This document shows, in pieces, positions 55,881-64,000 of a stretch of 64,000 nt of DNA (within the stretch, counting starts at the first letter, position 1; the number at the start of each line of letters is the position of its first letter). Both the position numbers and the translations under genes were made by a program. The notes beneath the pieces were generated by a model. The model made no database searches. It worked only from the letters and a program-made list of their open reading frames with translations, and was not told the DNA's origin. This stretch comes from Strigamia acuminata (taxonomy: Eukaryota > Arthropoda > Chilopoda > Geophilomorpha > Linotaeniidae). The stretch spans positions 4,698,501 to 4,762,500 of the forward strand of contig OX442318.1 in assembly GCA_949358305.1 (NCBI GenBank). Reading direction: 5' to 3'.

Positions 55881-56301
55881 TACCGTATTACCTCACATTA
55901 AGCCGCATGCCGGTACAATTCGAGTTATACCGGCATGCCGATAAACCTCGTTTATAACAGCATGCCGGTATAAGTGAGTACGAATTTTTTTTTAAAGAGT
56001 TTAGCCAAAACAACCAAAAAAATCATTTTTAGATGTCCAAAATGTAGGAAATTTGTATAACATTTCCCAAATTTTAGTAGTAATCTTCAGAATATCAATA
56101 AAACTTAAATTTCAGACCCAAAATCCAATATAATTATTCATCTGGGCTCTTTAAAAAAAAAACAAGAAAAAAAAGTTTTTCACTTATACCGGCATGTTTC
56201 GTTTTATATCGGCATGCCGGTATACATTTTTTGGACAAAATTTTAAAAACCTGCTAAACCCATGCCCAACGGCATGCCACTTTATGTGAGATAATACGGT
56301 A
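55881..56301. mobile_element. TACCGTATT-family MITE
   Basis: The left end TACCGTATTACCTCACATTA and the right end TTTATGTGAGATAATACGGT(A) form inverted repeats of about 31 bp. The outer TA may be the target duplication. The interior carries repeated 'ttataccggcatgc' palindromes in both orientations and is non-coding. Confidence 0.85.
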
Positions 56302-56382
56302 GTTGTTGCTGAAGTCAATGGCGGACAGGCCAGCGTACCATCTTGCCCAATGGTAAGTGGTCCCCTTAAAAATTAGACGATA

Positions 56383-56571
56383 CAGTCGAACCTCATTATA
56401 ACAAACCGCGATATAACAAATTTTTAATTATAACGAATAATCAAAAGTATAAACACGCCAGTTTTTTGGGGTATTTTCAAGTTTAATTAACAAATATTTT
56501 TATAACAAACTTTCTTTATAACGAACAGATTTTTCGGGTCCCTTGCGATTCACCATAGCAAGGCTCGACTG
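56383..56571. mobile_element. 189-bp pogo/Tigger-like MITE
   Basis: The left end CAGTCGAACCTCATTATAAC and the right end GCAAGGCTCGACTG are flanked by TA (56381..56382 and 56572..56573). The interior repeats 'ttataacaaact' and 'tataacgaacag'. Confidence 0.9.
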
Positions 56572-56573
56572 TA

Positions 56574-58036
56574 TGTTAAAAATATAATAGAAGCTCCACG
56601 TGCAGTGCCTCTTCCGAGAGATTCAATTCTTCTTTCATTGTGGTCTCCAGATGTAAAATGATCTCGTGACTACAAGATATTCTGTGATTGGCTGACAGTA
56701 AGCTGATCGCTTACCATCACTTCCCTAATTGCTTCTGGGTGCTATTACTACTTTACTATCTTCTGATGCGCCTTGTTCTTGCATTACCCTTACTCCTTAC
56801 TACCGGTGCGAGCAACATTAAAATCGACCGAAGACGCTCGAGTCAACGCCAGAGCAATTGATTTTTCCACATATTGATTGCCTCAGAGTCGGGGATTCCC
56901 GCTTCTAACCAGCCACAAGGTCAGCAAGCTTAGCTCATCGATTGACATTAGCAATATCTGACCTCAAGTGAAAACAGCACTGCTCCAAACATTCCACTGC
57001 AAACAACAAGACAGAATGAAACAACAAACACAAATAAACTCAAACAAAAGGCAAACCTAGAGACTGGCTGCAATGTTCAATCAGATCAAGCATTTCAAGG
57101 AAGAAAAAAGAGCAAGCAACTAAGTTTCATTAATCAACTTGCAAACAAAAGAGAGTAACTAGCAAACAAAGTATCAAATACACACAGGAGGTTGCACCGA
57201 ATGATTGCCCAAGAGCCGGCGAATACATGTAATGGCAGTCCAAACCAATATAAATTATGTATTTGAAATGATTTGCATAGTGGTCAATGATTTCTTGGCA
57301 GAAGAGAATTGAAAACCACAAACAAATCCCTTAACATACCCATTATTCAAACAGTAGAATGTTGGCTTTTAATTTCCACACCGGTTTGCCAATTCAAAAT
57401 GCCATGTTGAATCACCGCATTATTAATTGAAAATATTCTCCCAATTTTCAAAGGCCAACAAATTAAATGTCACTCTTAATATGTCACACAATGGATGTTA
57501 CAACCTACAATACACGGCTAATGCCACATATTTTTCTCACCAATCTGCACAAAATTGTATTTAGAGTACCGGTAAGATTAGTTGTCGTTTTTAACGTTTC
57601 TATAAAATAAATATGTTTTCGTCCTACGGAAAACCTCTTCTGGTGGGAAAACTCCTTTTAGTACAAGCTTCCCCTGCTAGGTGAGTCTTCTAGAAACCTA
57701 TCTGCATCAGTCTGTCGGCTGGAGTTGTTGAGAAACTGTGATGCATGAGTCTATGCATCTAATCTAATAATTAATATTCTTTGATTTATTTAAGTTTAAT
57801 GTGTTATTTTTAAGATTAATATTATAAAGTGTGATATTAGAACCGAATTGTAAAGTAATATTGAAAGGAACACTCATATTGAATCAAAATGAATCATGAA
57901 CTATGAACAATGAATATAACTAAGTAACGATAACGGTCAGATGGTCATGAATGGCAGAATTATAAACCTATACAAGAGATTAAATTATATTAAATTACGT
58001 TATTTATAAAGCAGCAATTATTCTCTTTAAGCTTAC
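56574..58036. other. Unassigned stretch
   Basis: No gene or element supported. Confidence 0.4.
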
Positions 58037-58124
58037 CAACAAGTAATGAAGAAGCAATGCTTATGGAGGCATCCATTACAGGAAGTGGAAATGATGTCAT
58101 TAAAATTCCTGGATGACCATGTGA
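58037..58124 (-). repeat. Interspersed repeat, inverted copy of 3748..3834
   Basis: Nearly identical over about 88 bp on the opposite strand, although about 54 kb away. Confidence 0.85.
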
Positions 58125-59560
58125 CCAGAAAACAACTCCAAAAAAAATAGTTCTTGATTACTGATCCAGAACTACTTTCCTAGAGTTGTTGCTTAGCAAC
58201 CAGTTGTTTACCATATCCCTACACACAGCCTTTTCACTCAAAATGTCTACTGGGACCCAAAAAGAGTACAGATTTTGGGCAATTACCATGGTTAATCAGC
58301 AAACCATAGAGGCTTATAATTTTAGACAATTATTAAGCTCACTTTAGACATCATTTGGCCAAAAATATGGCCATGCAGAAGAGTTTCCCGTGATACACCC
58401 ATATTGCACGATCGGGGTGTAAACACAAGACGCTGCGTTAGACTTCAGTGAATTCTTTTCGGAGACTACGCCATAGCGGTTTGACGATTTTCTAACGACT
58501 GGTTTACATGAACACTGTACAGCAGTAAAATTTGTTTCCTAATGCAGCCTGTTCTAGGAACCTATCGGCAGATGGGTTTCTTATACATACCTACATATTT
58601 AGAAATATATAAAAGACAAAACCTTCCCTTTAACTGTCATGTATCCAGTCAAGATCAATACGAAATCCAAGCCACACAGACCCTAGTTCAAAGTTCATGA
58701 GTAGTGATGAGTAAGTGCACTCTTGGTCCTTTTTTCTGATCTGTAATAAAACCAATTTTCCCCTCCACTCTTCCACCATACCCCTTTTTTAATGCATTCT
58801 CATTATAAGCCCTGCAAGGTGAATTGGAATTCCTCCCACATAACTCTTCACTGTACACCAATGTCATGCAGTCAAGCTCACCAAGCAAGAAATATGGGGT
58901 TGGCAGTCACTTAGGCCTGTATATGGAGCAATAACCATTAGGATTTTTTTTCCACTCTCCCCCCCAACCCCCCTTCTTGCATATCAAGCACTTTTTATGG
59001 AACTATTTATAATTTGATTTCAGAAATATTTTTTGTTGTTTAAAATTCACTTATAAATTGGGCAAACATATTAACAAGAGATCAACTTGCACCCCTCACA
59101 CCAGGCAGCCATATTGATGTTACCGGAGTGTAAATTAAGTCTTATGGAAATGTGTTTTTGAATCACTTGTTATCAGAGCCATTTATCTTTATTGCTTTTC
59201 ATATAGCCATTACATGTGGAACACAATATCCTAAACTTATAAATTTTAAAAGGAATACAATTATCAATAGCAATTTGTTCTGTGGGTGGAGATAAGATGG
59301 AGGATGAATTATTGCCATCTATTTGCTTCTGGCTGTTTCAAAACATTCTTCTTTTTCACCCAACAACAAATTCAAATTAAGAAATCCAAACAAAAGTAAT
59401 TGCGGAGTCAGACAGATTGAAGCTGCCTGACTCACTACAGTCTTCCCCCGAATACAGCACCACGGTGTTGAATTACATGGTTTTTTCGTCGTTCTTTTTG
59501 AAAAATCGATTTTTTAAAAGTTTTTGAAATTTTTTTTTGGTTTTGAACTAATTGAAAATC
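58125..59560. other. Unassigned stretch
   Basis: No gene recognised. Confidence 0.4.
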
Positions 59561-59564
59561 CAGG

Positions 59565-59775
59565 CGAATTAACATTAAAATCAGGCGACTTATCATCAAA
59601 ATCAGGCAAATTATCATCAAAATCAGGCAAATTATCATCAAAAACTAGCGAATTGTCATCAAAATCAGGTGAATTATCATCAAAATCAGGTGAATTATCA
59701 TCAAAATCAGGTGAATTATCATCAAAATCAGGTGAAATATCATCAAAATCGGGTGAAATATCATCAATATCAGAA
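59565..59775. repeat. 21-bp minisatellite
   Basis: About ten copies of GAATTATCATCAAAATCAGG plus T. As 21 is divisible by three, it reads as a heptapeptide repeat (SSKSGEL) in one frame, but nothing else suggests a gene. Confidence 0.93.
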
Positions 59776-59849
59776 AATTTGAAAAAAACTCACACAAATT
59801 TTACTTGTTTTTCTTTCATACAAATCCTGCGACCTTCACTCAATATTGA

Positions 59850-60180
59850 TTAAAATCATGTCAATTCTTCATAATTTTGATTAAAATCATGTCAATTCTT
59901 CATAATTTTGATCAAAATCAGGACATTTTTACTTAATTTTGATCAAAATCAGGACATTTTTACTTAATTTTCATCAGAATGAGTCAAATTTTACTTAATT
60001 TTGATCAGAATGAGTCAAATTTTACTTAATTTTGATCAGAATGAGTCAAATTTTACTTAATTTTGATCAGAATGAGTCAAATTTTACTTAATTTTGATCA
60101 GAATGAGTCAAATTTTACTTAATTTAAATCAGATTCATGCAAATTTTACTTAATTTTGATTAAAATCACAAATTTTGCCT
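59850..60180. repeat. 31-bp minisatellite with related flanking units
   Basis: About five copies of a unit containing GATCAGAATGAGTCAAATTT, preceded by units with 'gatcaaaatcaggacattttt' and 'gattaaaatcatgtcaattc'. These gradual variants suggest stepwise array growth. Confidence 0.9.
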
Positions 60181-61555
60181 AATTTCTGTAAATTTAACAA
60201 AAAGTACCTACTTATTCGGGTGAAGACAGTAGTTCTCAACTGGTGAGGAAATTAGTAACCACAATCAATTAAACAAGCGCATTATTCATGGGGCTCATTA
60301 AGAGCTTCATATTTTTTTTAATTTTTAAAATTTTTAATTACTTCAAACAAAATTAAAAAAAAATTGAAATTTCGCGTGTAATTAATAAATTAAACACAAA
60401 AGTCAAAGGCAATTTAACTTGTTGCACAGTAACTCTCGCGATCTATCCCTAGACTAATGCACAACCGTCTCCGAGCTTAATTCTACTGAAATAAATGGCA
60501 TAATTTAAAGTCTTACCTTGATTACATCGTCCATATTGCCTCAAAAAATGTATCCCGAGAGGCACAACCGTCGCTCGATGCGAATATCACTTCGTTTAAA
60601 ACGTTCCATTCCGTTTATTTTCTTCGTAAATAAAAGTTCACACATCAGTCTACACAACAGCACAATTATTTCGAGTCGATGCACCATTTTGATCGCACTA
60701 GACGATGGATTAAAACAGTCCTTATTTCCGTAACGAAGACGGCCATTTCGCGAACACTGAGATTAAATGACGTCATAAGTATGAATCTTAACAGAATCAC
60801 GTAATTAATTAATGGCAAATAAATAAAATCTTAGTATTAATACCTAATTAGATTTATTTACAATAATACAACTCAAAATAAAAGCTCGTAAAGGAAAACC
60901 GACTAATTTATCATTTTAAATTACAAATTACTCTACAAGACGTAATCGATATAGAATAGGAAGAATAATTAAAAATTCTGAGCAATCAATCAATCCAATA
61001 TTTTTGTTTTATAAATCTATATTACAAATAAGTTTTTCTGCATGCATTTTAATGACGTTATACGTATTTTTTGTCACCAAGTAGTAGCAAAAACAAACTA
61101 ATTGCCGCGATAATGATACCACTGGTGTCAGTTTCGTTTTTATCAAACCACATCCGTTCCTAATTGATTGTTGTTGTCATTTCCGGTTGCGTTGGTGTCG
61201 ATTTGGGAATCAAATTCGAATATAAAATTTGTTTTGACTCGTCAAAGTATTTTGAAGGTGTTTTCCACCATTGTTTTTGTTCTTGGTTACAGATATATAT
61301 TATTTATTCACTCCATATGTTGTAATTGAGGCCACAACGTTGGTTGAAACTAAGTAGATCGAGGTTAAAGGTCATCTTTGGAAGATATTCAATGTGGACA
61401 AAATGGCGGTGGATGCAAGAAGCGTGAGGCACACACACAAACAAGGGAAAGATGAAGACGAAGCGGATGACGTCATGTCGCCATCGTTTTGATGACACTG
61501 ATCTACGAGTAAAGACGTTGAATAGTTACTAAGTTTTATTTTGTTATAAAATTTT
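60181..61555. other. Unassigned stretch
   Basis: A short ATG frame at 61401 (context aaaATGGCG, 29 codons, acidic tail) is too short to call. I see no other feature. Confidence 0.35.
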
Positions 61556-61569
61556 GATTATTTGTAAGT

Positions 61570-61760
61570 TGAAATTTTTGAAACTTTGAAATTTTGAAAA
61601 TTTTGAAAATTTTTGAATTTGAAATTTTGAAAATTTTGAAAATTTTTGAATTTGAAATTTTGAAAATTTTGAAAATTTTTGAATTTGAAAATTTGAAATT
61701 TTTGAAAATTTTTGAATTTAAAATTTTAAAATTTGAAATTTTTGAAATTTTGAATCTTGA
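61570..61760. repeat. GAAATTTT-type minisatellite
   Basis: Repeats of GAAATTTTGAAAATTTTGAA with spacing of about 50 bp and internal 'tttttgaattt' blocks. Confidence 0.9.
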
Positions 61761-62460
61761 ATGAAATTTTTAATTTTTTGGTAATTTTTTTTTTACAAAT
61801 TTATAATTATTTTTGTAAAATTTCTAATTTTTTAAATGAAATTTGCCACTTTCAGTCCTATAGGCTCAACCATTCTTTAGCCAGACTTAAGATACTCCAA
61901 AATGATTACAAAAAAAGTCTTTCATATCAAATCTCATAATTGAAATCATAAATATTTGAATATCAAAAAAAAATAATTACCAAAAGCAACTTCTACCGAA
62001 AAAAAATGTAGAAAATTAAAATTAAAATTTCATTCACTTTAATTTCAATTCCTGGAAGCATTTTTTTCAATTCACTTTCCTTTAATAATGAATAGGAAAA
62101 TCAAATCTGAAGGCATTTTTTATGAACACTTTCATCTTCTAAAAGAATTTTCTCCAACTGTTTACTCAGTAAAATTAAAAATTTATTCGCTTTACATGCA
62201 GTGTGGTAGACACTGAAATCCAGCCCCGGTTATGCAACCCGCAGCAATAATAATTGAATATTTATTACAACGTATGTTTTGGAATACACACTAAAAATCA
62301 AAGGCAGAAAATTGCCTAAGTTAATCAGATTTGGACCCCGGCGATACATCGAGGTTACTTATACAGGTTGGGCCAAAAGTCACGAACCACTCTGAAGTCT
62401 TAATAACTTTTATTAAATTAAATCTTTTAAAATTTTTCTTTAACTATTTCGCCACTTATA
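61761..62460. other. Unassigned AT-rich stretch
   Basis: No gene supported. 'caggttgggccaaaagtcac' at about 62364 resembles some mariner-type ends, but no partner was found. Confidence 0.4.
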
Positions 62461-62464
62461 CTAC

Positions 62465-62735
62465 GTTTACACACACTGAATATTTTGAGTGGTGAATAAT
62501 TCGAGTGGTGAAAAAATGCAGAAAATAATTCGTGATCACTTTCGGTTTTCGACCAATGGGGAAGTACCGGAAGCGATGGGCGCATCCGCAATAAAAATAG
62601 TTCGAGTTCACTCGAATTAAACAACCTTCTGCGAGGGATTATTCACTACTCGAATAATCCTTGCCATCCCTGTTAACACGACAGTTGTGCACACGGAACG
62701 TTTCACTTCACTCGAAATATTCCGTGCACAGGGCC
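62465..62735. mobile_element. Putative ~270-bp MITE
   Basis: ACACACTGAATATTTTGAGT at the left is imperfectly mirrored by ACTCGAAATATTCCGTGCAC at the right. The interior has inverted 'gaataattcgagtggtg' and 'attcactactcgaataat' blocks. Confidence 0.45.
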
Positions 62736-62928
62736 GTCTTTACACTTTTCAGCGCCCTGGGCTAATAAAACTCAGGCGCCCCTTGCCCAGCACTTTTCTG
62801 TGCCCATCGAGCCCCTGTGCCCGGCGCCCCCTGTATAAGAGTCTAAATATGTTTTACCACAGAACTAAATACACTAAACTGCAAACTGAGGAATTGTGGG
62901 TAAAAGGCGTATGCTTACGGGTAGAGAC

Positions 62929-63383
62929 TAGGGTTGCACCGAATATTCGGTTTATATTCGGTTATTCGGCCAAAAAACCGAATATTATGTATTCGGCCGA
63001 ATATCAACCCAATATTCGGCCGAATACATAATAATGTGGTGATTGTTCAAAAAACCATTGATTAGAGTTTGAAATTTCGAATACACATAAATATAATGAT
63101 AAATGAATGTGGAAATACTTTTATTTAATGCTTAAGTTGATAAAAATAGATGAAATTAGGGACGCACCCCAGACGTTTTATTATACCACCGTGTAAAGCT
63201 CTTGTGGCCCCCTAGTTCATTAAGTCATTAAAACGCACCCCAGACGTTTAATTATACACAACATCAAAATTTTGAAAAATTATTTGGTTATTCGGCCGAA
63301 TACCGAATATTCGGCTGCAGTATTCGGTTCCGAATATTCGGTATTCGGTTATTCGGCTTTTTAAGTATTCGGTGCAACCCTAG
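62929..63383. mobile_element. 455-bp hAT-like MITE with CCGAATATTCGG palindromes
   Basis: The left end TAGGGTTGCACCGAATATTC and the right end GTATTCGGTGCAACCCTAG are inverted. The flanks GTAGAGAC (62921..62928) and CTAGAGAC (63384..63391) form an 8-bp duplication with one mismatch, as in hAT elements. An internal block, 'acgcaccccagacgttt', occurs twice (about 63162 and 63235). Confidence 0.88.
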
Positions 63384-63391
63384 CTAGAGAC

Positions 63392-64000
63392 AATACTTAA
63401 ATTCACTTTCACTTCTTGTGAATGTTGTGACTTTTGAATGAAAGCACCTATTTGCCAAAAGGTGGAGCTCGCGCATAGGTCGTCACCATTATGACTTGTC
63501 TCGCGTGACTTTCTTTAATTATGACGTAAAAAGCATCACTTCCGCCTCCTTTATTTTTTACGATGTGTTTTTAGATAATCATGCAAAACGTGTCTTTATT
63601 TTCAATAAATTTCAGGCTTCGGCGTGTTTTATGAATTCCAACCACAAATGCATATCAATCAAGTAAAACAAACATCTCTCTGGTAATCTTCCGGGTGGCA
63701 GAGTTTGCAGTTTTCTTTAAAACTGCAAACAAACAGCCCACAGATGACCACATAGTTTGAAAAGCTTAGTTGTTTGTTTCATTAATATTGAGATAAATGT
63801 GTGGGATGAAAGCCATAAATTCTTTTTAATCTAGATAAATATTTTCCTGCAGATCACCTGCATTTCTTATTACACCACAAGCAAGCTAGAACACGTGCTG
63901 GAATCGTCTACTTACCATCAGTAGCAGTGAAATTAAAGGCTAAAAATCCTCCTATACCTGGTTGAATATTTCTGGGACACGAGTCCCTTACACTTGAAAA
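63392..64000. other. Unassigned stretch
   Basis: No gene or element supported. Confidence 0.4.

Noticed and set aside
59524-59853. SSKSGEL heptad repeat protein
   Set aside because: A 21-bp minisatellite is in frame by arithmetic. It has no flanking coding signal.
61401-61490. 29-codon frame with a good start context
   Set aside because: Too short, and without a splice donor or homology I can see. It could be a first exon, but it is unsupported.

Overview
The window looks like AT-rich nuclear DNA of an invertebrate animal; I cannot name the species. The evidence is spliceosomal-type introns, a 5S-derived repeat, an 18S rRNA fragment, many small DNA-transposon derivatives (hAT, pogo/Tc1-mariner and others) and many minisatellites. 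I recognise no ordinary host protein-coding gene with confidence. The sequence is almost all repeat-derived or intergenic (or intronic) DNA.

The centrepiece is a pair of nested LTR retrotransposons between 21844 and 43400. The outer element is on the + strand (21848..43396, 971-bp LTRs, 4-bp target duplication AATT). It is a Ty3/gypsy (Metaviridae-type) element with a tRNA-Pro-type primer site, a gag with an AT-hook and a zinc knuckle, and a -1 frameshift signal (A AAA AAC followed by a hairpin or pseudoknot). Its pol has the order protease, reverse transcriptase, RNase H, integrase. Downstream, where an env would lie, is a third gene that is spliced, visibly GC-richer and predicted at 788 aa, with no envelope features. 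I recognise no family for it.

A second element (29887..39075, - strand, 4-bp duplication CAAA) is inserted in the last part of the outer pol. It has 1.69/1.90-kb LTRs, a perfect tRNA-Gln primer site (present twice), a leader of about 3.5 kb filled with short TTTTC...GAAAA palindromes, and one 493-aa ORF with three copies of a small module. It has no gag-pol of its own, so it is a large non-autonomous (LARD-like) element. The two elements share the PPT/LTR junction, the 2-nt spacer between LTR and primer site, and the TSD length. This suggests that an outer-type machinery could mobilise the inner one in trans. Within each LTR pair every stretch I compared matched, so both insertions look recent.

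Left flank (1..21843): a 115-bp hAT MITE, a 3.2-kb foldback element with 305-bp inverted arms around a 2-kb minisatellite, a 20-bp satellite, MITEs with TATACTC and TACCGTAYT ends, an (ATT)n tract and an 18S fragment. Right flank (43397..64000): minisatellites of 42, 22, 20, 21 and 31 bp, three pogo-like MITEs, a 5S-derived repeat, a TACCGTATT MITE and a 455-bp hAT-like MITE.
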